In this document: piece after piece, positions 42,478 to 51,334 of the stretch
How positions within the stretch are numbered: position 1 is the first letter of the stretch
Layout of the letters: every line of letters starts with the position of its first letter
NCBI RefSeq assembly: GCF_900129635.1
Contig: NZ_FSRB01000002.1
Coordinates: forward strand, 2,632,727 to 2,696,726
Direction: 5' to 3'
From: Singulisphaera sp. GP187
GTDB lineage: Bacteria > Planctomycetota > Planctomycetia > Isosphaerales > Isosphaeraceae
Length of the DNA stretch: 64,000 nt
Notes under the pieces: model-generated
The model's database searches: none
What the model saw: only the letters and a program-made list of their open reading frames with translations
Told to the model about the DNA's origin: nothing
Position numbers and translations under genes: made by a program

Positions 42478-44031
42478 ATGTCAAGCGCCCGGCCCGCACC
42501 GGTGGAGCTCGTCGCGGACGGCGACAGGCGGTTCGCCGACGAGGAGCGGACCTTCCTCCACGTCCGGCTCCGAGCGGTCACCTTCCTGCTGTCGGCCGGA
42601 CTGGCCCTGGTCCTGGCACGCGACCTGACATTCGGAAGGGGCCCGGCCTGGCCGCTCCAGGCCGCCGCAACCGTCGCGATGGCGTTCCTGGCCACGCTGC
42701 TCTCAGCCGCACGGACGTTCTCGACCCGCGGGCTCAAGCTGATGGAGGTCGCCGCCTTTGGCCTGGCGGCGGTCGTGGTGATGATCCACCTCTGGCACGC
42801 GCAGCTCTCCGCCACGGTTCGAGGCGACCCCACGTCGCTCGTGGCGGGGTCGAAGGACGCAGTCATCGGCGCGACGATCGTGATGTTCACCTACGCCCTG
42901 CTGGTCCCCGCCCCGTACGGCTGCGCCTGGCGGGCGATCGCCGCGATCGCGGCCTGTCCGGTCGCGACGGAGGCGCTCCTGTTCCTGGTGCACCCCGAGG
43001 TGTTCCGCCTGGCACGCCGGGTGGCGACAGACCAGCGGATCGGAGAGACGATGTCCCTCCTGGCGACCTCAGCCCTGCTCGCGGCCTACGGCGCCTACCT
43101 CGTCCACACCATGCGCGTCCGGGCGCGTGAGGCCCGGCAATTCAACCAGTACCGCCTCCGGGACGAGATCGGGGCCGGGGGAATGGGCGCAGTCTACCTC
43201 GCCGAGCATCGGCTGCTGAAGCGTCCCTGCGCTCTGAAGGTGATCCTCCCGGAGCGGGCCGGCGACCCCCGCTCGCTCGAACGCTTCGAGCAAGAGGTCC
43301 GCGCGACAGCCCAACTCTCGGACCCGCACATCGTGGAGGTCTACGACTACGGGCGAACCGAGGACGGCACGTTCTTCTACGTGATGGAGTATCTGCACGG
43401 CCTGAGCCTCGACGGGCTGGTTGGCCGCCACGGCCCGCTGCCGCCCGGCCGGGTCATCTACCTTCTGCGCCAGGTGTGCCAGGCGCTGGCGGAGGCCCAT
43501 GCGGCCGGCCTGGTCCACCGCGACCTGACTCCGGCGAACATCTTCGCCGCCCGCCGCGGCCGTCAGTACGACTTCGTCAAGGTGCTCGACTTCGGCCTCG
43601 TGGAAGCCGTGGTCGCGCGGAACGAGGACGGCTCGAGCCGTAGGGGAGCCGCTCCCGGCACGCCGCAGTACATGGCCCCCGAGCAGATCACGGGCGACCG
43701 GGCGATCGACGGGCGTTGCGACCTGTACACCCTGGGGGGCGTGGCCTACACCCTCCTGACAGGCCGGCCTCCGTTCGTGGGCGAGACCGCAGACGAGGTC
43801 AGGACGGCCCAAGTCCGCGAAGCGGTCGTGCCCCCGTCCCACCACCGACCCGAGATCCCGCCGGATCTCGAAGAGGTCGTGCTCCGTTGCCTGACAAAAG
43901 ACCCCGAGGCGCGCTTCCAGAGCGCCGAGGACCTGGAGGCAGGCCTCGCTTCCTGCACGTCGGCCAGCGATTGGGACGCCCGGAAAGCAGCCGATTGGTG
44001 GCGGGAGATCGGGCGCACGCTGGCGACATGA
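42478..44031 (+). CDS. Membrane Ser/Thr protein kinase with N-terminal multi-helix sensor
   Basis: About 517 residues. Roughly six membrane helices fill residues 25-220 (VTFLLSAGLALVLARD, TVAMAFLATLLSA, VAAFGLAAVVVMIHLW and others). A cytosolic kinase domain follows with IGAGGMGAVYLAEH, CALKVI, VLDFGLVEAV and MAPEQ. The catalytic loop reads HRDLTPANIF: the usual HRDxKPxN lysine is replaced by threonine, while Asp and Asn are kept. The order is the reverse of most planctomycete kinases (membrane part first). GGGGAGAGG precedes the ATG, so the longer open frame from 42178 was discarded. It is separate from the upstream WD40 kinase by 870 bases. Confidence 0.9.
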   Translation: MSSARPAPVELVADGDRRFADEERTFLHVRLRAVTFLLSAGLALVLARDLTFGRGPAWPLQAAATVAMAFLATLLSAARTFSTRGLKLMEVAAFGLAAVVVMIHLWHAQLSATVRGDPTSLVAGSKDAVIGATIVMFTYALLVPAPYGCAWRAIAAIAACPVATEALLFLVHPEVFRLARRVATDQRIGETMSLLATSALLAAYGAYLVHTMRVRAREARQFNQYRLRDEIGAGGMGAVYLAEHRLLKRPCALKVILPERAGDPRSLERFEQEVRATAQLSDPHIVEVYDYGRTEDGTFFYVMEYLHGLSLDGLVGRHGPLPPGRVIYLLRQVCQALAEAHAAGLVHRDLTPANIFAARRGRQYDFVKVLDFGLVEAVVARNEDGSSRRGAAPGTPQYMAPEQITGDRAIDGRCDLYTLGGVAYTLLTGRPPFVGETADEVRTAQVREAVVPPSHHRPEIPPDLEEVVLRCLTKDPEARFQSAEDLEAGLASCTSASDWDARKAADWWREIGRTLAT

Positions 44032-44379
44032 AGAACATGCTCTGGCTCCGCGTCAACGGTCAGAGGCATGCCCTCTTGTATAACCATGCCCTGAATTGCA
44101 TTGAGGTCCGTGAGCAAACCATCAAGACGCCGTCTTGGCGTCATTCTCAATCGCCACCCCGATCGGTCGGGGCAAGCAAAGTCTTCGCTGGACTATAGGC
44201 CGACACCTGATCTGCAACCTGTCAATCGAGTCTCTCGTTGCGGTGGAGCGAACGACAAAACCGGTCAACCGCCCATGGGTAGGGAAGTTGCCGGTTTCAT
44301 TGCGTCTCGATTATCGCAAGTCACAGCAGGAAAATGACGTGCTCAGGAGCACTTACTAACTTACTACCAAAACCTTCAG
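44032..44379. other. Intergenic region
   Basis: About 350 bases between the membrane kinase stop and the tRNA-Leu gene on the other strand. No gene, hairpin or repeat could be supported. Confidence 0.5.
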
Positions 44380-44462
44380 TACCGAAGGTGGGACTTGAAC
44401 CCACACGGGTGTTACCCCACCGGATTTTGAGTCCGGCGCGTCTGCCATTCCGCCACTTCGGC
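44380..44462 (-). tRNA. tRNA-Leu (CAA anticodon)
   Basis: The minus strand reads GCCGAAG (acceptor) and closes with CTTCGGT plus discriminator A. The anticodon stem-loop is CCGGA-CTCAAAA-TCCGG, giving anticodon CAA for the UUG codon. A long variable arm (TGGGGTAACACCC) is typical of tRNA-Leu, and the T-arm is GTGGG-TTCAAGT-CCCAC. The length is 83 nt. The CCA end is not encoded. Confidence 0.95.
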
Positions 44463-44680
44463 TACTTGCAAACCTACGAGTTAACGACTTCCCCGGTCGG
44501 AGCCGACGTCGTTCGTAGGACACTATCATCCGTTCCTCGGTGCGATCCGTCAAGATGTCTGATCGAAACTCGGCGCAAACCCAATTGAGGGCTCCGTCAA
44601 AGTCGCTACAACTCGGTCAAAAGGAGCAGGACGACGGCGGTGCTCCACATCACTGCGAAGGCCAGCTTCACGAGAGAAAA

Positions 44681-45019
44681 TCAGTTTTTGCGGAGGAGCA
44701 GGGCGAGGACGCTGGTCCAGATCAGGGCGAACGTCAGGACGTACGACGGATTCCAGGGAGTTCGTCGGAAGACCCCGGAGAACATCTGCTTGAGGTCGTG
44801 GCTCGTCGTCTCGTAGCCGCCGGTCAGGAGGTCGAGGACGGGGGTCTGAACGTGCGGGTAGGCTCCGAACAGGCCCTGCCAGGAAGCATAGCAAAGGCGA
44901 GCCGCTTCGTAGAAGACCGGTGAGAGAATCAGGACAAGGGAAAGCACCACGAAGGCCGTGAGCCGGCCTCGGCAACTTTTGGGGCGATCCTCGAGTGTGA
45001 CGGAGGCGACTTTACGCAT
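44681..45019 (-). CDS. Small membrane protein at the end of the Tad operon
   Basis: About 112 residues with two membrane helices (LTAFVVLSLVLILSPVFYEA near residue 25 and VLTFALIWTSVLALLL at the C-terminus) and a periplasmic loop rich in aromatic residues (WQGLFGAYPHVQTP). No family is recognised. It starts 29 nt after the TadC stop, so it belongs to the pilus operon, and it precedes the tRNA gene. A role in pilus assembly is inferred from position only. Confidence 0.65.
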   Translation of the reverse strand: MRKVASVTLEDRPKSCRGRLTAFVVLSLVLILSPVFYEAARLCYASWQGLFGAYPHVQTPVLDLLTGGYETTSHDLKQMFSGVFRRTPWNPSYVLTFALIWTSVLALLLRKN

Positions 45020-45048
45020 GACAAGAGCTCGTGTCGGGCCGACTGACC

Positions 45049-45999
45049 TCAACCTTTACCCAGCATCGTCTTGGCGATCTGGATGCCCGCGGGACCGACC
45101 AGGATCACGAACACGCCCGGGAAGATGAAAAGCACGAGCGGGATCATGATTTTGACCGCCGTCTTGGCCGCCCGTTCCTCCGCCAATTGACGGCGCTTCA
45201 AGCGCATCGAGTCCGACTGGACCCGGAGCGCACCTCCAATGCTCGAACCGAACTTCTCCGCCTGGATGACCACCGCGGAGAGCGACCGCATGTCTTCGAC
45301 CCCCGTCCGCGTTCCCAGGTCGCGGAGTACGTCCTTGCGGGCTCGGCCCATCTGCACCTGGAAGTTGGCGATCGCGAACTCCTCGCAGAGAACCGGGCAC
45401 GAACTCGATAACTCGGACGTCACCCGACGCATCGCCGTGTCCAGGCCGAGACCCGCCTCGACACAGACGACCATCAAATCAAGCGCATCGGGCAGGGCAA
45501 GGAAAATCGCCTCCATGCGTCGCTTGCGGATCTGGCCAACGTACATGTCCGGCAAGTAAAACCCGACCGCACCGACCAGAACGCTGTACGTCAGGCCGCT
45601 CTGAGTCACGCCATAACGCGTGATGAAAACGGGGACCGCAATCGCAAGGGCCACCAAGAGTCCGACTAATTTCCAACCATAGTAAGCCATGACGGCTTGC
45701 TCGCCGCGGTAGCCCGCGTTGAGCAAGTGGAGTCGAATCTTGCCGAGCTCGAGTTCATTGGTCGGCCGCAAGGACTTGCCAAGCTTGGAGGCGGCGACCG
45801 AGACTTTCACCTGAAATTTCGCCTGCTGCTGTTGCTCCAACAGCTTCAGGTCCTTTTGCGGCATGACCGGGTGGAGCACTCGCTTCAGCCGCTCTTCGGT
45901 CGAGGAGGGCCGTCGGTCGGCCATCGTGGAGAGGAAGCCCCAGACTCCCAGGGTGATCGTCAGAAAGACCGCAACGGGAACGAGCGTTTCCCAACTCAT
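45049..45999 (-). CDS. tadC: Tad pilus inner-membrane platform protein TadC (T2SSF family)
   Basis: 316 residues. N-terminal membrane helix, then the helical T2SSF domain with ALPDALDLMVVCVEAGLGLD, AMRRVTSEL and LSAVVIQAEKFGSSIGGALR, and C-terminal helices (IMIPLVLFIFPGVFVILVGP). These are the hallmark segments of TadC. With TadB it forms the platform in the cytoplasmic membrane that couples the CpaF ATPase to pilin assembly. Five bases separate it from the TadB stop. Confidence 0.93.
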   Translation of the reverse strand: MSWETLVPVAVFLTITLGVWGFLSTMADRRPSSTEERLKRVLHPVMPQKDLKLLEQQQQAKFQVKVSVAASKLGKSLRPTNELELGKIRLHLLNAGYRGEQAVMAYYGWKLVGLLVALAIAVPVFITRYGVTQSGLTYSVLVGAVGFYLPDMYVGQIRKRRMEAIFLALPDALDLMVVCVEAGLGLDTAMRRVTSELSSSCPVLCEEFAIANFQVQMGRARKDVLRDLGTRTGVEDMRSLSAVVIQAEKFGSSIGGALRVQSDSMRLKRRQLAEERAAKTAVKIMIPLVLFIFPGVFVILVGPAGIQIAKTMLGKG

Positions 46000-46004
46000 C
46001 GAGT

Positions 46005-46973
46005 TTACACCTTGATCGCGACGATCTTTTTGATCATCAACGCTCCAAGAAGTTGAAGGGCCGCGGTGATCGCCAACATCTTGGTCCCAAGCGGCGTTGT
46101 ATATAAAACGCTGACATAATCATAGTTTGACACAGATAGGAAGGCGAGCAACCCCGGGGGGAGTGCCAAGAGCACGATCCCGGAAAGCCGCCCTTCCGCC
46201 GTGAGCGACCGCACGTGACCGAAGAGTTCGAACCGCTGGCGGATCAACTTGCCGATCTTGTCCAAGACTTCGGCGAGGTCACCGCCGGTCGCACGCTGAA
46301 TCACCACGGCGATCACAAAGAACCGGACGTCGACCGACGGCACGCGATCGGCCAAGCCGCGAAGTGTGACCTCGAGCGGAATGCCCAGGTTCTGTTCGTC
46401 GAACACGCGGCCGAACTCATCGGCGACCGGCCCTGTCATCTCTTCGGAGACCAGATGCAGGGCCGAAGCCAAGCTATGCCCCGCGCGAAGCCCGCGGCCA
46501 ATCAGTTCCACGGCTTCGGGCATCGCCTCGAGAAACAGTTTGATCCGTCGTTGCTTGCGATGCACGAGCCAGAGAAACGGCGTCACTCCCAGGACCGCGG
46601 CGCAGACGGGCAGTACGTAGAGGGGAAGCTTGAACAGGAAACCAATAGCCGTCCCAGCAAGCGACAGCAGAACCACAAGGCCCATGAACTGATCGAAGGG
46701 AAGATTAACGTCGGCCTGCTCGTAGAGTCGGCTCAGGTTCTCGAGGTTGGGGATGAGCTTGGTCCAGAACAGCGGCGTCTCGAGGTCGATCGCCGGCGGC
46801 CGGAGCAGAATTCCGGTACGCATGTCCGCATCTTTTTTGGGCCTTGAGGTCAGGTCGTCAAGCCGCTGCTCCGCATGCGATCCCACGGTTTTCCGGAACG
46901 CCAGGCTCAGGCCCATGACCAGGGTGATCACGGTCAATCCGGCGAGTAGAGAGACGATCATTTGCTCATTCAT
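46005..46973 (-). CDS. tadB: Tad pilus inner-membrane platform protein TadB (T2SSF family)
   Basis: About 322 residues. An N-terminal helix (IVSLLAGLTVITLVMGLSLA), a second helical pair, then the T2SSF domain: FLEAMPEAVELIGRGLRAGH, SLASALHLVSEEM, and VIQRATGGDLAEVLDKIGKL. The C-terminal helix pair ends ALMIKKIVAIKV. The start is the ATG with GGAGG 10 nt upstream; the open frame to 47441 is antisense-type read-through of cpaF and was discarded. Pairs with TadC. Confidence 0.93.
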   Translation of the reverse strand: MNEQMIVSLLAGLTVITLVMGLSLAFRKTVGSHAEQRLDDLTSRPKKDADMRTGILLRPPAIDLETPLFWTKLIPNLENLSRLYEQADVNLPFDQFMGLVVLLSLAGTAIGFLFKLPLYVLPVCAAVLGVTPFLWLVHRKQRRIKLFLEAMPEAVELIGRGLRAGHSLASALHLVSEEMTGPVADEFGRVFDEQNLGIPLEVTLRGLADRVPSVDVRFFVIAVVIQRATGGDLAEVLDKIGKLIRQRFELFGHVRSLTAEGRLSGIVLLALPPGLLAFLSVSNYDYVSVLYTTPLGTKMLAITAALQLLGALMIKKIVAIKV

Positions 46974-46999
46974 TGCACGTCCCTCCGTTGGTCCCGGGC

Positions 47000-48496
47000 T
47001 CAGTCCTTGAGCAAAACACGCTGGCGGAAGACGTCGGCCGTGATTTGGTAGCCGGCGTATTCGAGACGGTCCATGAAGGTGGGCCGGATCCCGGTCGCGA
47101 CGAATTCGCCGAAGGCGCGACCATTCGCGTCGACTCCCAATTGCTTGAACGCGAAGATCTCTTGCATGATGATTGTTTCGCCTTCCATGCCGATCACTTC
47201 GGAAATACTGGTCACTTTTCTCGGCCCGCCCTGAAGCCGGCTGGCCTGGATGATCAGGTCGACGGCCGAGGCGAATTGCGACCGCAGCGCCCGGATCGGC
47301 AGCTCGAGACCGGCCATGCTGATCATGGTTTCGAGACGGCTCAGTGCGTCGCGCGGGGTGTTGGCGTGAACGGTGGTCATCGAGCCTTCGTGACCGGTGT
47401 TCATCGCCTGGATCATATCCAAGGTCTCCGCGCCACGACACTCGCCGATGATGATCCGGTCAGGCCGCATCCGGAGCGCGTTCTTGACCAGGTCGGTGGC
47501 GGACACCGCCCCTCGCCCTTCGATATTCGCGGGGCGAGTCTCGAGCCGCACCACGTGGTCCTGCTGGAGCTGCAACTCGGCGGCATCCTCGATCGTAATC
47601 ACGCGATGGTCGGACTGAATGAAGCTTGAGAGTGTGTTCAAAAGTGTCGTTTTACCCGAACCGGTTCCTCCCGAGATGATCACGTTCAAGCGTGCCTTCA
47701 TCGCTCCTTCCATCAGGGCGAGCATCTCGGGGGTGAACGCCTTGAACCGGAGCAGGTCGTCCTTGTTGATCGGCTTCGAGCCGAACATCCGGATCGTGAC
47801 CGCGGCGCCATCCAGGGCGAGCGGGGGAATGATCGCATTGAATCGCGAGCCGTTGGGAAGTCGGGCGTCGACCATCGGCGACGTTTCATCGACGCGCCGG
47901 CCCACGCGGGAGACAATCCGATCGATGATCTGAAGCAAATGCTCGTTGTCGCGAAAAACGACTTCTGACCGAAGAATCCGCCCTTCTTTCTCGACGAAGA
48001 TCTTCTTGGGCCCATTGATCATGATATCGGCAATTTTGTCATCTTTGAGCAAGAGTTCGAGCGGCCCGAATCCGAAGGTCTCGTCGAGGATCTCACTCAC
48101 CAGCCGCTGCCGCTCGTTGCGGTTGAGCAGCGGATTCTCGGTGTCGCAGAGATGCTCGACGACCACGCGGATCTCGCTCCGGAGCGTGTTCGGATCCATC
48201 TCGCTGACCCGATTCATATCGAGCCGATCAACCAATCTCATGTGAATATGACGCTTTAGCGTCTCATACGCAACCTCCGCCGGATCCGGTTCCTTGGGGA
48301 CCTCTCGGCCTCGGTTGACGACCGGAACCGGAGGGGAGGCGGGACTGGGCATCGGCGGCGGCGACAGCTTGCTCGGTGCGGCGTCGATCGTGGCGGGGAC
48401 GGAGACCGGGACAGAGTCAGGGATTGGGACGGGAACTGGAGCAGAGAGCGGCGTCGGTCGAGGTCCGAACGGGTTTCGTCCTAATCCTTTAATCAT
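47000..48496 (-). CDS. cpaF: Tad pilus assembly ATPase CpaF/TadA
   Basis: 498 residues. After a proline/valine-rich leader of about 60 residues (repeating PVPVP, PVSVP) comes the N-terminal domain (ILDETFGFGPLELLLKDDKI). The secretion-ATPase domain follows with Walker A ISGGTGSGKTTLLN, the Asp box ITIEDAAELQL, Walker B RIIIGECRG and the His box TTVHANTPRDALSR. It drives pilus extension (and in some systems retraction) from the cytoplasmic face. A GGAGAG box precedes the ATG. The Pro-rich leader is longer than in most members and is probably a flexible tether. Confidence 0.95.
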   Translation of the reverse strand: MIKGLGRNPFGPRPTPLSAPVPVPIPDSVPVSVPATIDAAPSKLSPPPMPSPASPPVPVVNRGREVPKEPDPAEVAYETLKRHIHMRLVDRLDMNRVSEMDPNTLRSEIRVVVEHLCDTENPLLNRNERQRLVSEILDETFGFGPLELLLKDDKIADIMINGPKKIFVEKEGRILRSEVVFRDNEHLLQIIDRIVSRVGRRVDETSPMVDARLPNGSRFNAIIPPLALDGAAVTIRMFGSKPINKDDLLRFKAFTPEMLALMEGAMKARLNVIISGGTGSGKTTLLNTLSSFIQSDHRVITIEDAAELQLQQDHVVRLETRPANIEGRGAVSATDLVKNALRMRPDRIIIGECRGAETLDMIQAMNTGHEGSMTTVHANTPRDALSRLETMISMAGLELPIRALRSQFASAVDLIIQASRLQGGPRKVTSISEVIGMEGETIIMQEIFAFKQLGVDANGRAFGEFVATGIRPTFMDRLEYAGYQITADVFRQRVLLKD

Positions 48497-48549
48497 GGCG
48501 CAACTCTCCGGGAGCTGTCACAGTTCAACCTTGAAATGATCAGCGTCGA

Positions 48550-49734
48550 TCAGAAGAAGGCCGCGAAAAGGCCTTTGCGGGGCTTGCTCGTTTCGAGAAC
48601 GGGAAACGGACGCAGTGAGCGTGCGATCTCGAGGATCGCTTGGTGAGCCTTGCTGCCGGGCGCAACCTCGTCGAGAGGGACACCACGGGCCCGCGCGGTA
48701 TTGAAGGATTTCGATGCGTTGGGAATCTGCCAGGAGACCGGCAGCTGGAGCGTTTCTTCGGCCTTCTTGAGGCTGATCTCCGATTCGTGAGCCCCCGTAC
48801 GGTTGACGACGAGGCGGATCCGCTCAGTCAAGCCTTCGTACTGCTGGAACAGGTGCAGCAACCGGGCGGTGTTCCGCAAACAGGTGAGGTCGAGCTGAAC
48901 GACCAGGAGGATGACATCGGACATTTCGAATGCGAGGAAGTCGGAGGACTGGAGGCCTTTGCTGGTATCGATGATGACGGTGGGGAAAGACGCTTTGAGC
49001 ATCATCATCACCCGGCGCAGGGCCTCCGGGTCGATCTGGGCCGATTCTTCCATCGCATTCGGATGGGGAAGCAAATAGAGTCCTGACGAGTGGCGTGTGA
49101 GCGAGCGTTTCAAGAGCGTCTGGTCGAGTCGGTCGACGTTCTGGACGACCCCCATCAGCGTATGGTCGGTGACGAGGTCGAGGCAGGCATCAATGGAGCC
49201 GAACATCAAGTCAAAATCGACGAGGATCGTCTCGTGGGTCGCGGCTTTGGCCAGGGTCGTCGCCAGATTCACCGCCAACGAAGTGCAGCCAACCCCTCCC
49301 GCGGCCGCCGTGACAGTGATGATCTGCGGGCCTCGGTTGACCTCTTCCGGTTTCTCAGTCTTGCGCGTGATGATCCGATTGACGGACTCGAGAAGTTCCT
49401 CGGGGCGCGTGGGCAACGTCAGGAATTCGCGGGCCCCGGCGCGGATGACTCGGAGAATGACGGACGTGTCGTGCTGCTTGCTGGCGGGCAAAACGACGAC
49501 GTTGGGGCACTCTTGAAGGATTTGCTGGATCAGGCTGAAGGCCTGCTCGGCATCGGAATCCATGACCACCAACGCCATGTCGGGGTTGATCTCGGCGATG
49601 CGCTTGGCCGCCCCTTGATACGATCCACAAACCTCGGCAAGCCAGAGTTCGGGCACACTGCTGATCACGCGAAGAAGCGTCAGCCGAGACTCTTCGCTCG
49701 GATCCACAAGGATGACTCGGATCGGGTCCTTCAT
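48550..49734 (-). CDS. cpaE: Tad pilus localisation protein CpaE/TadZ (receiver-like plus MinD-type ATPase)
   Basis: 394 residues. Residues 1-130 form a receiver-like domain (IRVILVDPSEESRLTLL, ALVVMDSDAEQAF). Residues 135-390 are a ParA/MinD-type P-loop domain (VTAAAGGVGCTSLAVNLATT, ILVDFDLMFGSIDACL, VIIDTSKGL). The Walker A reads GGVGCTS: the lysine usual in GGVGKTT is a cysteine. CpaE/TadZ proteins commonly have such deviant P-loops, so nucleotide use may be altered. In this family the protein positions the pilus machinery in the cell. It lies 53 nt before cpaF. Confidence 0.9.
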   Translation of the reverse strand: MKDPIRVILVDPSEESRLTLLRVISSVPELWLAEVCGSYQGAAKRIAEINPDMALVVMDSDAEQAFSLIQQILQECPNVVVLPASKQHDTSVILRVIRAGAREFLTLPTRPEELLESVNRIITRKTEKPEEVNRGPQIITVTAAAGGVGCTSLAVNLATTLAKAATHETILVDFDLMFGSIDACLDLVTDHTLMGVVQNVDRLDQTLLKRSLTRHSSGLYLLPHPNAMEESAQIDPEALRRVMMMLKASFPTVIIDTSKGLQSSDFLAFEMSDVILLVVQLDLTCLRNTARLLHLFQQYEGLTERIRLVVNRTGAHESEISLKKAEETLQLPVSWQIPNASKSFNTARARGVPLDEVAPGSKAHQAILEIARSLRPFPVLETSKPRKGLFAAFF

Positions 49735-49872
49735 GGCGTTTCACCCAGCAGTGCATCGTGCGTAGGAGAGCGGTGGATTCCAGCCGGAAAGCTCGTTGGA
49801 TCAGCCCAGGACCGCCCCGTGCACGTCAAGGGGTCGGGTCCGCGGTTCTCGACGGCGCCAGTGAAGTATGGA

Positions 49873-50748
49873 TTACGGATTGCTTGATGGAAAGGCTTGG
49901 TCATCCCGGGACGGTTCCCTGTCATCTTTGTCGAGCGAGATTCTCTCTGACTGTTGAAGCCCGCGGTAAATCCAGACATAACGCCGCACCGGCTCCGGCT
50001 TCGGAACGGGCAATTTGGCGACGGGCGGAGGCTCGGCCGGTTTCACGCTGACTTCCACTGGCCCCGGAGGGGGGTTGCGTTTGACAGACGCGAACCGGAG
50101 ATGGTCATTGATTCCCCGGAGGGCCAGTGAGAGTGATCCCCTGATCCGCGCTGCGACCAGGATATCGACTTGCTCCGGGCTCACCTCGAGAGTCACGGTT
50201 CGAGACTGGATCGAACGATCATCGGGACGAGTAAAGACTTGCCCCGAGGCCAGGACAGGGATGTCCTGAAGGATCGTTTCCGCCTCCTCGGGCCGACCGT
50301 TCTGGCCCTGGAGGCTCAAGACCACGTCGACCCGGTGGTCCGGCAGGATGAAGCCGGAGACTCCCGTGTGTTCGTTAACCTCGAGCGTAAATGCCCGCAT
50401 TCCTGAATGGATGCGCGAGACAAGGCCGGCCGGGCTCCCCTTGGGGGCGAGCTTGCGGTCGAGAATCGGCTCGCCCTCGAGGGTCCTGATCAAGACCCAG
50501 CGATCTTCAACGTCTTTGTAGGAGGTGAAGGTCCCGGCAGGAACGCTCGCCTTGGGCATCGAGACCACTTTGACGTACTCGGGCTTGAGGACCTCTTCCA
50601 CTTTCAGGTCATGCGCCGCGACGAGAACCTCCTGCGTTTCGATCACGACCTGGCTTCGGTTTTTCGCGAGCATCTGGCTGGTGCCGTACATGGCGCCAAG
50701 CCCGCTCAAGGCGGCCAATCCCAACATCGCCAACGACTTGCTGTTCAT
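49873..50748 (-). CDS. cpaB: Flp pilus assembly protein CpaB/RcpC
   Basis: 291 residues. N-terminal membrane anchor MLGLAALSGLGAMYGTSQML, an SAF-type domain (VLVAAHDLKVEEVLKPEYVK, GEPILDRKLAP), then the RcpC/CpaB domain (RAFTLEVNEHTGVSGFILPD, HRVDVVLSLQ, VTLEVSPEQVDILVAARIRG, LSLALRGIND). A Pro-rich C-terminal extension (PVAKLPVPKPEP) ends with charged residues. It works in the periplasm at the interface with the secretin. It lies 43 nt after the prepilin peptidase gene and 138 nt before cpaE. Confidence 0.92.
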   Translation of the reverse strand: MNSKSLAMLGLAALSGLGAMYGTSQMLAKNRSQVVIETQEVLVAAHDLKVEEVLKPEYVKVVSMPKASVPAGTFTSYKDVEDRWVLIRTLEGEPILDRKLAPKGSPAGLVSRIHSGMRAFTLEVNEHTGVSGFILPDHRVDVVLSLQGQNGRPEEAETILQDIPVLASGQVFTRPDDRSIQSRTVTLEVSPEQVDILVAARIRGSLSLALRGINDHLRFASVKRNPPPGPVEVSVKPAEPPPVAKLPVPKPEPVRRYVWIYRGLQQSERISLDKDDREPSRDDQAFPSSNP

Positions 50749-50791
50749 GGGCGTTCCCAGATTCCTCCGCCGTCAGGCGTGCCTTGATGGA

Positions 50792-51334
50792 TCAGACGAG
50801 AATCCCGATCCAGGCGAAGTAAGCGATCGAGCCCACCGCGATGGGAATTCCGTAGGGGAGAAGCATCATCGTCGGCTTACGTGCGGCCGCGGTCTCCGCG
50901 AGTTTTTCGGGATTGCGAACCGTCAGAATCTCGTGGCCGATCGCCTGGAACTGAACCCAGTGCTTCACGAGTTGGCCCGACCAAACCACCATCGCGATCG
51001 CCATCAGCCCCCCGACCAGCGCGGAGACCACAAACGCTCCCAGAGTCACGGAAGGTCCCATCCACGCACCGATTCCGGCCATGAGCTTCACGTCTCCGGC
51101 CCCCATGCCTCCGATCGCATGCAAGGGCAGGAGCAAGGCCAGGCCGACCACGGCTCCGCTGAACGCCCAGAGCAGCCCCGCGCTTCCTCCCGTGTAGGTC
51201 GCGAACGCAAGGCCACCGAGTACCATGTGGAAGGTCAACCAGTTGGGCACCTTTAACTTCCAGCCGTCGATCAGGGCCGCTTCCACAAGGACGGCCGAGA
51301 CGAACCAGGCGACTTCCTGAGAGACCGGCGACAT
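50792..51334 (-). CDS. cpaA: Prepilin peptidase, A24 family (CpaA/TadV)
   Basis: About 180 residues, several membrane helices. The two catalytic aspartates of the A24 family are visible: Asp in AALIDGWKLKVPNWLT, and the GxGD motif in GGMGAGDVKLMAGIGAWMG. The short form without the methylase domain is typical of Tad loci. It cleaves the leader of the Flp prepilin in the membrane. It is the first gene of the pilus operon in this window; no pilin gene precedes it. A start 21 nt upstream is possible. Confidence 0.93.
   Translation of the reverse strand: MSPVSQEVAWFVSAVLVEAALIDGWKLKVPNWLTFHMVLGGLAFATYTGGSAGLLWAFSGAVVGLALLLPLHAIGGMGAGDVKLMAGIGAWMGPSVTLGAFVVSALVGGLMAIAMVVWSGQLVKHWVQFQAIGHEILTVRNPEKLAETAAARKPTMMLLPYGIPIAVGSIAYFAWIGILV

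Noticed and set aside
44356..44553. 65-residue ORF overlapping the tRNA-Leu gene
   Set aside because: It is a translation of the tRNA and its flanks.
46974..47441. Upstream extension of tadB into the cpaF gene
   Set aside because: The extension overlaps the C-terminal coding part of cpaF in another frame; GGAGG before 46973 and the membrane helix fix the start.
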